Below are positions 15,739-22,648 of a stretch of 35,480 nucleotides of DNA, piece after piece. The notes below the pieces were generated by a model, which ran no database searches, was not told where the DNA came from, and worked only from the letters and a program-made list of their open reading frames with translations. Every line of letters starts with the position of its first letter. Within the stretch, counting starts at the first letter, position 1. A program made the translations under genes and the position numbers. Source of the stretch: Quadrisphaera sp. (lineage in GTDB: Bacteria; Actinomycetota; Actinomycetes; Actinomycetales; Quadrisphaeraceae); contig JARICT010000124.1 of the NCBI GenBank assembly GCA_029257185.1, positions 1 through 35,480 on the forward strand. Reading direction: 5' to 3'.

Positions 15739-17015
15739 GCGAGCCCGCCCCCACGCCACCGGTCCCGTCCGTGCCGCCGGTGCCGCCGGTGCCGCCCGGC
15801 CCGCGCGGTCTGGCGGTGTACCCGGACATCCTCGCCGTGCCCGGCGCGAAGACGTTCGTCCTCGCCGGCCTGCTCGCCCGCATGCCCATCTCCATGCTCG
15901 GCATCGCCATCGTCCTGCTCGTCGAGGCCAACTACTCCTCCTACGGCTCTGCGGGCGTGATCGCGGCCGTGTACACGCTCGTCACCGCGCTGTGCTCCCC
16001 GCTCGTGGCCCGGGCCGTGGACCGTCACGGGCAGGCGCGCGTGATGCGCCCGGCCATCGCCGTCCACCTCACGGGGCTCACCGCGCTGGTGGTGCTGGCG
16101 AGCCTGCGCGCCCCGCTGGTCCTCGTCGCGCTGGCCGCGGTGGTGATGGGGACCACGATCGGGTCGATGGGCGCGCTGGTGAGGGCGCGCTGGGCGTACG
16201 TGCTCGACGGACGGCGGTTGTCCACGGCGTTCTCGCTGGAGTCGGTGCTCGACGAGGTCACCTTCGCCTCCGGACCGGTCATCGTCACGGTCCTGGCCAC
16301 CCTGGTGTGGCCGCCGGCCGGACTGGTCGTCGCAGCCGTGGCCGTCGCCGTCGGGGGAGGGGTGCTGCTCGCGCAGCGCTCCACCGAGCCACCTCCCTCG
16401 GGCGCCGCCCCGGTGAGGGGCACCGCGGTGCTGGCGTCCCCCGGCATGCCCGTCGTCGTCCTCGTCTTCATCGCCGCTGGCGCGGGCCTCGGCTCGGTCG
16501 ACGTGGTGACCATCGCCTACACCGAGGCCAGGGGAGCAGGCTGGGCCGCGGGGCCGGTCCTGGCCGTGTACGCGGTCGGCTCCCTCCTCGCGGGCCTGGC
16601 CTACGGCGTCGTCCAGTGGCGCTCGGGCCCTGGGCGTCGCTTCGCCGTCGGCGCGATCACCCTGGCCGCCGGCGTGGGCCTGGTCGCCCTGGTGCCCGTG
16701 GTCGACGCCCTCGACTCGATCCCCGCGGTCACGCTCCTGCTGCTCGTCGCCGGCTTCACCATCTCGCCGACGCTCATCGCCGGCAACGCCCTGGTCGGCG
16801 AGCTCGTGGCTCCGGCCCGGCTGACGGAGGGGCTGACGTGGGTCTCGACCTCCCTCGGCCTGGGTGTCGCGGTGGGCGCCGCGCTCTCCGGGGTGTGGAT
16901 CGACGAGGCCGGGGCGCGCTCGGCGCTGGCCCTGCCGGCCCTGTGCGGCGTCGCGGCGGTGCTCGTGGTCGTCACGGGGTGGCGCGGCATCGTCCGGGAG
17001 CGACCCGCCCGCTGA
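15735..17015 (+). CDS. MFS transporter
   Basis: The 426-residue protein has about twelve membrane segments after a 30-residue proline-rich head with repeated PPVP units. The MFS loop between helices 2 and 3 reads ARAVDRHGQARVM. GTG 15735 overlaps the oxidase stop by 4 nt, so the two proteins are made together. An exporter or importer of the oxidase substrate or product is a reasonable inference; drug-type exporters of this class are common. No specific substrate can be read from sequence. Confidence 0.82.
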   Translation: MSEPAPTPPVPSVPPVPPVPPGPRGLAVYPDILAVPGAKTFVLAGLLARMPISMLGIAIVLLVEANYSSYGSAGVIAAVYTLVTALCSPLVARAVDRHGQARVMRPAIAVHLTGLTALVVLASLRAPLVLVALAAVVMGTTIGSMGALVRARWAYVLDGRRLSTAFSLESVLDEVTFASGPVIVTVLATLVWPPAGLVVAAVAVAVGGGVLLAQRSTEPPPSGAAPVRGTAVLASPGMPVVVLVFIAAGAGLGSVDVVTIAYTEARGAGWAAGPVLAVYAVGSLLAGLAYGVVQWRSGPGRRFAVGAITLAAGVGLVALVPVVDALDSIPAVTLLLLVAGFTISPTLIAGNALVGELVAPARLTEGLTWVSTSLGLGVAVGAALSGVWIDEAGARSALALPALCGVAAVLVVVTGWRGIVRERPAR

Positions 17016-17208
17016 GGTCTCCACCCTCCTGTGCCGTCTCCCGACCGGCCACGCCGTGTCGTCACTGTGGGCAACGTCACGGTGCCTTCTCGGGGTCGTT
17101 GCAGAACTGACGCAGAAATCTGTGTCCTCGACCGCCCACCAGGGGCCGATCATGGTTACCGTGCCCCCACGCCGTGACCTCGCGGCCCGCTCCACGCACT
17201 CGTCATCA

Positions 17209-17222
17209 GGTACGTCAGTACC
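17209..17222. repeat. Short inverted repeat before usp
   Basis: GGTAC (17209-17213) and GTACC (17218-17222) flank GTCA and end 13 nt before the usp ribosome binding site. This may be a small operator or mRNA hairpin, or chance. Confidence 0.3.
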
Positions 17223-17245
17223 GCGGACACCGCCCGGGAGGGCCC

Positions 17246-17791
17246 ATGACCATCGACATCGTCGTCGGCGTCGACACCTCGGAGGCGAGCCGCAGAGCTG
17301 TCGCCTGGGCGTGCGACCTCGCGTCCGTCCCGCGCCCGGACGGCTGGACCCGCAGACCGCAGCCCGTCTCACCGGACGACGCCGGCGAGATCTCACCGGA
17401 GGGCGACGCCGCCCCGGCGCCCCGGGAGGACCCGGACCCGGCGGCGCGGGTGCTCCTGTGCCACGTGATCCCGTGGTCGCCCTTCTCCTTCACCACCACC
17501 GAGGAGAACGAGAAGCGCGGGGCGCGCCGCGAGGCGGAGCTCACCGCCGCCTACGAGCAGGTGATCGAGCCGTTGCGGAAGCTCGCTTCGGAGCGCGGGT
17601 CCACGGTGGCCTGCACGGTGCGCCACGGCGATCCCGCTGACGTGATCAGCGCCGTGGCCCGCTCCACCGGCGCCGGCATGGTGATCGTGGGGCGCACCGG
17701 CGACTCCTCGAAGCTCCGCACCCGGATCCTGGGGTCCTACGCCTCCGAGCTCGCGATGCACTGCCCCGTCCCGGTGACGGTGGTCCCGTGA
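17246..17791 (+). CDS. Universal stress protein (UspA family)
   Basis: The 181-residue cytosolic protein has the USP fold: strand and acidic residue at DIVVGVDTSEASRRAV, and the ATP-loop VGRTGDSSKLRTRILGSYAS near residue 150, with G-x2-G then ten rather than the usual nine residues before GS. Residues about 27-67 form a Pro/Asp/Glu-rich insert not usual in the family. ATG 17246 has a clear GGGAGG ribosome site; the frame is open from 17174. The stop overlaps the start of the AGCS transporter as GTGA, so the two are made together. It may regulate the transporter through ATP binding, as reported for the UspA-like TeaD with a TRAP transporter; this is inference. Confidence 0.87.
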   Translation: MTIDIVVGVDTSEASRRAVAWACDLASVPRPDGWTRRPQPVSPDDAGEISPEGDAAPAPREDPDPAARVLLCHVIPWSPFSFTTTEENEKRGARREAELTAAYEQVIEPLRKLASERGSTVACTVRHGDPADVISAVARSTGAGMVIVGRTGDSSKLRTRILGSYASELAMHCPVPVTVVP

Positions 17792-19314
17792 GCGCCGCCC
17801 TGACGGCCTCCGCCGTCCTCACCGCCGCCGAGGGTCCCACCGGCCTGGACAAGGCCATCTCCGACGCCACCGCACCGGTCTCGAACTGGATCACCGGCAT
17901 CGTCTTCTACTCCGTCGACGTCGGCGGTGCGTCCCTGCCGCTCATCGTCGTGTGGCTCATCGTCGCCGCGATCATCTTCACGGTCTACTTCGGCTTCCTC
18001 AACGTCCGCGGCTTCAAGCACGCCATCGACCTGGTGCGCGGGAAGTTCTCCAACCCCAACGACGCCGGCGAGGTCTCGCACTTCCAGGCCCTCGCCACCG
18101 CCGTCTCGGGCACCGTGGGTCTCGGCAACATCGCCGGCGTGGCGGTCGCCATCTCCCTCGGGGGACCGGGCGCGACCTTCTGGATGATCATCGCCGGGTT
18201 CTTCGGCATGTCCGCGAAGATGGTCGAGTGCACCCTCGGGGTGAAGTACCGCAACGAGCGGGCCGACGGCACGGTCTCCGGCGGCCCCATGTACTACCTC
18301 GAGAAGGGCGTCGGGAAGGTCACCGGCAGCCACGGCTTCGGCAAGACCCTGGCCATCCTCTTCGCCATCTTCGCCGTCGGCGGAGCGCTCGGCGGCGGCA
18401 ACATGTTCCAGGCCAACCAGGCCACCGCGCAGATCGTCGCCGTCACCGGCGGTGAGGGCTCCTTCCTGGCGGAGAACAACTGGATCATCGGCCTGGTCTT
18501 CGCCATCGCCGTCGGCGCGGTCATCATCGGCGGCATCAAGTCGATCGCCCGGGTCACCGGCAAGCTGGTGCCCGCGATGGCGGCCATCTACATCCTGTCC
18601 TGCCTCGTGGTCATCCTGTTCAACCTCGAGAAGGTGCTGCCGGCCTTCGGCGACATCATCACCGGTGCCTTCAGCCCCACGGCGGTCGCCGGCGGGTTCG
18701 TCGGCGTCCTCATCGTCGGCTTCCAGCGGGCGGCGTTCTCCAACGAGGCGGGCGTCGGCTCCGCAGCCATCGCCCACTCCGCGGTGCGCACCAAGGAGCC
18801 CGCGACCGAGGGCTACGTCTCGCTCCTCGAGCCCTTCATCGACACCATCGTCGTCTGCACCTCCACGGCGCTGGTCATCGTCATCAGCGGCGCCTACATG
18901 GACGAGGCGGCCTCCGAGCTCGGCGGCGTCGCCCTCACCTCAGCGGCGTTCGCGACCGTCATCCCGTGGTTCCCCGTCCTCCTGGCCATCTCCATCGTGG
19001 CGTTCGCGTTCTCCACCATGATCTCGTGGAGCTACTACGGCATGAAGGCCGTCGGGTACCTCTTCAACGACAGCTCGAAGGCTGAGCTCGCCTTCAAGAT
19101 CGTCTTCGTCATCTTCGTCGTCATCGGCTCGTCGCTCTCGCTCGAGCCCGTGATCGGCTTCTCCGACTCGATGATCTTCCTGATGTCGATCCCGAACGTC
19201 ATCGGCCTCTACATCCTGGCCTCCACGGTCAGGAAGGAGCTGAAGCAGTACCAGGTCAAGCTGGCCACCCACCAGATCAAGCAGTACGACAAGGACGGCG
19301 CCGTCATCAACTGA
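17788..19314 (+). CDS. Alanine/glycine:cation symporter (AGCS family)
   Basis: AGCS proteins import alanine or glycine with Na+ or H+ across the cytoplasmic membrane. About ten to eleven membrane helices are visible. Family signatures include ATAVSGTVGLGNIAGVAVAI near residue 110, GGPMYYLEKG, NMFQANQA, RAAFSNEAGVGSAAIAHSAV near residue 315, and STMISWSYYGMKA. The length of 508 aa is normal. The GTG start overlaps the usp stop by 4 nt. Codon use is as GC-rich as the neighbours. A candidate terminator follows 17 nt after the stop. Substrate choice between Ala, Gly and related amino acids cannot be told. Confidence 0.93.
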   Translation: MSAALTASAVLTAAEGPTGLDKAISDATAPVSNWITGIVFYSVDVGGASLPLIVVWLIVAAIIFTVYFGFLNVRGFKHAIDLVRGKFSNPNDAGEVSHFQALATAVSGTVGLGNIAGVAVAISLGGPGATFWMIIAGFFGMSAKMVECTLGVKYRNERADGTVSGGPMYYLEKGVGKVTGSHGFGKTLAILFAIFAVGGALGGGNMFQANQATAQIVAVTGGEGSFLAENNWIIGLVFAIAVGAVIIGGIKSIARVTGKLVPAMAAIYILSCLVVILFNLEKVLPAFGDIITGAFSPTAVAGGFVGVLIVGFQRAAFSNEAGVGSAAIAHSAVRTKEPATEGYVSLLEPFIDTIVVCTSTALVIVISGAYMDEAASELGGVALTSAAFATVIPWFPVLLAISIVAFAFSTMISWSYYGMKAVGYLFNDSSKAELAFKIVFVIFVVIGSSLSLEPVIGFSDSMIFLMSIPNVIGLYILASTVRKELKQYQVKLATHQIKQYDKDGAVIN

Positions 19315-19330
19315 CGAGGCCTCCCAGCCC

Positions 19331-19372
19331 GTCCGGGGTCCGTCTGCGCTGCGGCGCGGCCGGGCCCCGGAC
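19331..19372 (+). terminator. Terminator of usp-AGCS operon
   Basis: GTCCGGGG (19331-19338) pairs with CCCCGGAC (19365-19372) 17 nt after the AGCS stop. The 26-nt loop can itself fold further. No T-run follows. Confidence 0.4.
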
Positions 19373-19415
19373 GTCGTCCTGCTCACCGCTGCCCGGCAAG
19401 GACCCGGTCCCGCCC

Positions 19416-19442
19416 TGCGGTGATCATGGAGGATGCGCCCTC
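19416..19442 (+). repeat. 27-bp inverted repeat, left arm
   Basis: This arm contains GGTGATCATGGAGGAT and is the exact reverse complement of 19845-19871 over all 27 bases. It lies 84 bp left of dif. A second GGTGATCATG box in the opposite orientation follows at 19469-19480, making a 12-bp inverted pair with this arm. Confidence 0.85.
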
Positions 19443-19468
19443 CAGAGGCCTGGGCAAGGGCAACCAGC

Positions 19469-19480
19469 CCATGATCACCG
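19469..19480 (-). repeat. CGGTGATCATGG box, inverted
   Basis: CCATGATCACCG here is the exact inverse of 19418-19429 inside the left arm, with a 39-nt spacer. It belongs to the same repeat family as the boxes at 19747, 19828 and 19859. Confidence 0.7.
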
Positions 19481-19526
19481 TCTGGGGCGTCGAGGCGGCC
19501 GCGGCGACTCGTCACCCCCTTCCCCA

Positions 19527-19554
19527 ACCGCCGATAATTTACATTATGTCAGCA
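19527..19554 (+). other. dif: dif chromosome-dimer resolution site
   Basis: The site reads ACCGCCGATAA / TTTACA / TTATGTCAGCA: an 11-bp XerC arm, a 6-bp central region and an 11-bp XerD arm. The inner parts CCGATAA and TTATGTCA agree with the actinobacterial dif consensus as I recall it, and the layout matches E. coli dif. XerC and XerD recombine dif sites to separate chromosome dimers at the replication terminus under control of FtsK. The outermost bases of both arms and one central base depart from the consensus. Its AT-rich core stands out sharply, and gene orientation switches around it, both as expected of dif. Confidence 0.9.
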
Positions 19555-19635
19555 CGGGCCCGGGCTGGCGCCTGTCCTACGCCCGTGCCGGTGCGGCGGT
19601 CGGGCTCGACGCTCCCCCGGGCCCGTCACTTTCCG

Positions 19636-19740
19636 GGCCGTGGCGGTCTTGTGGCCGTGGCGGCCTGCCGGGCCGTGGCGGTCTTGCGCCCGTGGCGGTC
19701 TTGTGGCCGTGAGGACCCGCCGGGCCGTGAGGCTCTGTTC
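19636..19740 (+). repeat. 17/18-bp tandem repeat, about six units
   Basis: The core CCGTGGCGG recurs at 19638, 19655, 19673 and 19690, and as CCGTGAGG at 19707 and 19725, giving periods of 17, 18, 17, 17 and 18 bp. Several units continue as TCTTGT. The array lies between dif and the right arm of the inverted repeat. Confidence 0.75.
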
Positions 19741-19746
19741 AGCTCA

Positions 19747-19761
19747 GTGATCATGGAGGAT
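19747..19761 (+). repeat. GTGATCATGGAGGAT box
   Basis: These 15 bp are identical to 19421-19435 region of the left arm apart from position offset. The box forms a 10-bp inverted pair with CCATGATCAC at 19828-19837. A weaker relative, GCGATCATGAG, lies near 19779. Confidence 0.65.
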
Positions 19762-19827
19762 CAACACCGCTGGAGCGGCGATCATGAGACATCGGCCCTT
19801 CGGGCGCCGCTCACAGGGCAGCGTGCC

Positions 19828-19840
19828 CATGATCACCGCA
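19828..19840 (-). repeat. CCATGATCACCGC box
   Basis: This is the inverse partner of the box at 19747 and shares CCATGATCACCGCA with the right arm 30 bp further on, so two boxes stand in tandem here. Confidence 0.65.
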
Positions 19841-19844
19841 GGGT

Positions 19845-19871
19845 GAGGGCGCATCCTCCATGATCACCGCA
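19845..19871 (-). repeat. 27-bp inverted repeat, right arm
   Basis: This arm is the exact reverse complement of 19416-19442. It lies 290 bp right of dif and 88 bp before the Xer-like gene. A partial GCGATCACCGC box follows at 19874. No target-site duplication flanks the pair. Confidence 0.85.
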
Positions 19872-19959
19872 CGCGATCACCGCAGCAGGGGTCCCGGGTG
19901 CTGTGGGGCAGACGAGCAGCACCGGTGAGGGCACTTTCCCGGGTACCGCTTCCGATATC

Positions 19960-20880
19960 GTGACCACGGTGGAGCCCGACGCCCTGGTCCAGCAGTACCT
20001 GGCCACCCTCACCGACGCCTCCCCCTCGACGGTGAGGCAGCGGCGCTGGGCGCTGCGCGAGCTGTTGGCGCACGTCTGCGGCCCGGACGGCCCCGACGCG
20101 GTCCCCGGGCAGCGTGCCGCGGTGACGCTGCTGTCCCCCGACGTGGTCACCGCGTGGGTCGACGCCGCCGCCGCCGACGAGTCCCGCCCCGCCTCCCTGC
20201 CAGGGCTGAGGGCCCGTGCCAGCGCCGCACGCGCCCTGGCCGCTCACGCGGAGGAGGTGCGGGCGGTGCCCGTCGGGACCCTCGACGCTCTCGCCGACGC
20301 CCTCGCGCTGCCCGCACCGGCGCCGGTCCCCCGCCACCGGGCGGACCAGGTCCGCCGCCTGCTCAGCCTGGCCGTCCCCGACCGCTACCCGGGAGGCATC
20401 CTCCCGGAGGTGTGGACGCGGTTCTGCGCGCACACCCACCTGCTGGCGCTGACCGGTGCCCGCGAGGACGTCATGGCAGGGCTCGCTCTCGACGCGGTGG
20501 ACGCCGGCGGACCGGCCGGCGAGGGCGCGCTCGCGCAGGTCACCACCGTCGACATGGCAGGCACCCACCGGTGGGGTCTGACGGGGCACGCGCGCTCGGC
20601 CACCAGGGCGTGGCTCGACCACCGCGCCCGCGTCGTGGCGGGGCTTCAGGGCAGCGACCCGCTGGCCCTGTGGGTGCGGATCCGGCCGGCGTCCGACCGC
20701 TTCGGCGGTGCGCTGCGCCCCGCGGGGCTGAAGATCTCCGACCGGGGGCTGAGGCTGTCCTTCACCACCACCGTCGCGCTCCTCGCCCTGGTGGACCGCG
20801 GGCTTCAGGACGTCACCGTCGCCGACGTGCGCGCCTACGGTCGCTCCGACGAGGCGCCCGCCCCGGTCTCCTCCCCGTGA
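19960..20880 (+). CDS. Degenerate tyrosine recombinase (Xer-like), probably inactive
   Basis: The 306-residue product has the outline of a Xer-type tyrosine recombinase: an N-terminal core-binding domain (DALVQQYLATLTDASPSTV, near residue 8), then a catalytic-domain-like half. The first catalytic arginine is present in LTGAREDVMAGL (Arg168) and the second in DRGLRLSF (Arg265). However the His of the H-x-x-R motif is Arg, the later LGHSS-type His is replaced in AYGRSD, no conserved Lys hairpin is seen, and the protein ends before the nucleophilic Tyr. It should therefore bind DNA or partners without cutting. GTG 19960 follows the upstream repeats; GTG 19903 is an in-frame alternative. It sits 405 bp from dif and its end overlaps the convergent gene by 46 nt. 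The family call rests on pattern only. Confidence 0.6.
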   Translation: MTTVEPDALVQQYLATLTDASPSTVRQRRWALRELLAHVCGPDGPDAVPGQRAAVTLLSPDVVTAWVDAAAADESRPASLPGLRARASAARALAAHAEEVRAVPVGTLDALADALALPAPAPVPRHRADQVRRLLSLAVPDRYPGGILPEVWTRFCAHTHLLALTGAREDVMAGLALDAVDAGGPAGEGALAQVTTVDMAGTHRWGLTGHARSATRAWLDHRARVVAGLQGSDPLALWVRIRPASDRFGGALRPAGLKISDRGLRLSFTTTVALLALVDRGLQDVTVADVRAYGRSDEAPAPVSSP

Positions 20881-21800
20881 GCGGGGCCCATCACCGCCGC
20901 GACGAGCCCGTCCAGCGGAGCGTCGGAGCCGGCACGTCGCCCGGCAGCGGCCGCGGCGTCGCGGCCCTCGTCGGACAGGCACCACGTGAGGTGCTCGCTC
21001 ATCCGCGCGGAGCCCTGCGGCCCGGTGACGGCCTCCGCGGAGAGCACGGCGGGCCACGCCCAGGCACGCGCCTGCGCGGTGACCTTCCCTCCCCCGGCCA
21101 CCGGGTCCAGCGCCAGGGCCGGCACGCCCCGGGAGAGCGCGAGCACGAGACCGTGCAGGCGCATGGTCACCACCGCGTCGAGAGCCCCGACCACCGAGGT
21201 CAGCTCGTCGGGGCTCCAGGGCTGTCGCCAGGAGCGACGATCCATGCGGGTGTCGATCTCCAGGAGGGCAGCACCGGTGGACCCGATCCAGCCCTCCAGA
21301 GCGTCTCGGACCTGCTCGTGGCGCCGCGCCGCTCCGTACTCGGCCTGCCCGGGCGCCAGGACGGTGCCGACGACCGGCACGCGGGCGGTGGACGCGTGCG
21401 CCGAGAGGTCGACGACCGGGTCCAGCGCGCCGCCGTCGGCCCCGCGACCGTCGCGGGGGAACACGTGCTCGAAGATCCTCACCACCGGGTCTGCGGGGTC
21501 GACCACGGAGACCCCGGCCGCGATGAGCGTGGCGCCGGCGAACGGCGCGAGAGCCCGGGAGACCGCGCCTCCGCGCAGCGGTCCGCAGGCCCACACCACG
21601 TGCGTGTAGCGGCCGGGACGGGCGTCGCGGAGCAGCAGGCCGCCCGGCGGCACCACCGCCGGGGCCCAGGCCACGTCGACGTCCGCGCCGGCGCGAGCGA
21701 GCGCGTCCGCGACGGCCCTCATGCTGAGCGCGTCGCCGGCCGTCGCCTCCCCGTCCTCGACGCTGCACCACCCCATGACGAGGACCCGGGGACCGCTCAC
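20835..21800 (-). CDS. Polysaccharide pyruvyl transferase family protein
   Basis: The 321-residue protein resembles the CsaB/WcaK family, which adds pyruvate ketals to cell-surface sugars. It opens with a family-like GWCSVEDGEATAGDALSMRAV segment and carries the best signature in the C-terminal lobe, VVTMRLHGLVLALSRGVPALALD near residue 215. GTG 21800 overlaps the stop of the upstream membrane protein gene as GTGA, so it is the third gene of a coupled set with two membrane proteins. Its 3' end overlaps the Xer-like gene by 46 nt. Whether pyruvate is the donor here is not shown by sequence. Confidence 0.75.
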   Translation of the reverse strand: MSGPRVLVMGWCSVEDGEATAGDALSMRAVADALARAGADVDVAWAPAVVPPGGLLLRDARPGRYTHVVWACGPLRGGAVSRALAPFAGATLIAAGVSVVDPADPVVRIFEHVFPRDGRGADGGALDPVVDLSAHASTARVPVVGTVLAPGQAEYGAARRHEQVRDALEGWIGSTGAALLEIDTRMDRRSWRQPWSPDELTSVVGALDAVVTMRLHGLVLALSRGVPALALDPVAGGGKVTAQARAWAWPAVLSAEAVTGPQGSARMSEHLTWCLSDEGRDAAAAAGRRAGSDAPLDGLVAAVMGPAHGEETGAGASSERP

Positions 21801-22183
21801 CGAGGGTGCCGCCTCGTGCGCAGCAGGTAGACCAGGCCGACGACGGGAAGGACCAGCGGCACGTACCCGTACCCGGCGCCGAAGTCCGACCAGACCGTGG
21901 CGTCGGGGAACGCGCTCGGGTCGACCAGGGTGGTGAGGCCGACGACCACGACACCGACGAGCTCGATCCCGACCGCCGCCAGCGCCACCCGCCGCGACGC
22001 GGTCGAGGCCCTGGCGATCGACACGGTGGCGACGCCGTAGACGACCGCCGCGAACGCCGACAGGCTGTACGCGAGCGGGGCCTGCTCGAACGTGGTGGCG
22101 ATCTGGTAGCCCGCGCGGGCGGTCGCCGAGATGGCGAAGATCGCGTACGCGGCCACGATGAGGCGCCCGAGGCCGTGGCGCAT
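21797..22183 (-). CDS. Four-helix membrane protein, function unknown
   Basis: The 128-residue product has four hydrophobic segments and an arginine-rich tail, with the last loop carrying Trp, Tyr and Gly (VWSDFGAGYGYVPLVLPVVG). ATG 22183 is chosen because GGAGGT lies 8 nt ahead; GTG 22240 in the same frame would add 19 basic residues and overlap the upstream gene by 8 nt. The stop overlaps the pyruvyl-transferase start. I recognise no family. Context suggests a role with the neighbouring envelope-modifying protein. Confidence 0.6.
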   Translation of the reverse strand: MRHGLGRLIVAAYAIFAISATARAGYQIATTFEQAPLAYSLSAFAAVVYGVATVSIARASTASRRVALAAVGIELVGVVVVGLTTLVDPSAFPDATVWSDFGAGYGYVPLVLPVVGLVYLLRTRRHPR

Positions 22184-22232
22184 CGCGGGGACCTCCTCGC
22201 GGCGCCGGGGCGCCGGGGCGCCGGCGACTCGC

Positions 22233-22592
22233 TCAGCCACCGGTCACCCAGATCTGCCACGTGCGCAGCACGAGGACCACCTCGGTCCACGCGCCGACGG
22301 CCAGGACGGCGGTGCCGTAGCGGCTCCTCTCCCCCAGGGCCCAGAAGAGGGCGAGCGGCATCACCAGCACGGCGGTCAGGAGGTAGGGGATGAACAGGGC
22401 GCCGTCGTCGCGGCCGGCCCCGGCCCACAGCACCACGCCGACGACGCCCTGCGCGAGCAGGCCCAGCTCGAGCAGCGCGGAGGCGACCAGCTCGACGTCG
22501 TCGAGGCCCCGACCCCGGGCGGTGGAGACCACCGCGAGGACGCCCACGAGCGCCGCGAGAGCGCCGGTGCCCCACGCCAGTGCGCCGATCAC
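22233..22592 (-). CDS. Small integral membrane protein, function unknown
   Basis: The 119-residue product has three to four hydrophobic segments with acidic loops and ends in RTWQIWVTGG. GTG 22592 is chosen because the hydrophobic core begins just after it and a TAGGAT box lies 30 nt upstream; the frame is open to 22664 but that part is inside the divergent promoter. It is the first gene of the three-gene set ending in the pyruvyl-transferase-like gene. No family is recognised. Confidence 0.55.
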   Translation of the reverse strand: MIGALAWGTGALAALVGVLAVVSTARGRGLDDVELVASALLELGLLAQGVVGVVLWAGAGRDDGALFIPYLLTAVLVMPLALFWALGERSRYGTAVLAVGAWTEVVLVLRTWQIWVTGG

Positions 22593-22621
22593 GCCGCCGT
22601 CATGCTTTCCCCACGGGCGCG

Positions 22622-22627
22622 ATCCTA
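22622..22627 (-). promoter_or_regulatory. -10 box of membrane protein operon
   Basis: TAGGAT on the minus strand implies a start near 22615 and a leader of about 23 nt. It lies 9 bp from the oppositely directed TAGCGT box, so the two promoters overlap and probably compete. Confidence 0.45.
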
Positions 22628-22636
22628 GGCAGTCGC

Positions 22637-22642
22637 TAGCGT
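22637..22642 (+). promoter_or_regulatory. Leaderless -10 box of histidine phosphatase gene
   Basis: TAGCGT ends 6 nt before ATG 22649 with no room for a ribosome site, implying a leaderless transcript. Confidence 0.5.
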
Positions 22643-22648
22643 CAGGGC

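Larger units (their letters stand above)
19315..19959. other. Gene-free terminus region around dif
   Basis: These 645 nt carry no credible gene. They contain a terminator hairpin, a perfect 27-bp inverted repeat pair, several extra CATGATCACC/GGTGATCATG boxes, the dif site and a 17/18-bp tandem repeat. The local drop to AT-rich sequence at dif is the sharpest base-composition change I see in the window. Confidence 0.8.

Noticed and set aside
17016-17245. Glycine or other riboswitch ahead of the usp-AGCS operon
   Set aside because: No conserved riboswitch core could be recognised; only a 5-bp inverted repeat and a weak TACCGT box at 17157 are seen.
19636-19740. CRISPR array
   Set aside because: The repeats follow each other without unique spacers, are degenerate, and no cas gene is present.
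19416-19871. A MITE or small insertion sequence bounded by the 27-bp inverted repeats
   Set aside because: There is no target-site duplication at the ends, no transposase, extra internal copies of the same boxes, and the interior holds the dif site, which is a core chromosomal element. A repeat set around dif explains it better.
19864-22575. 903-residue minus-strand frame from dif side to the membrane protein genes
   Set aside because: It runs antisense or out of frame to four better supported genes and is dominated by Arg/Gly/Pro runs.
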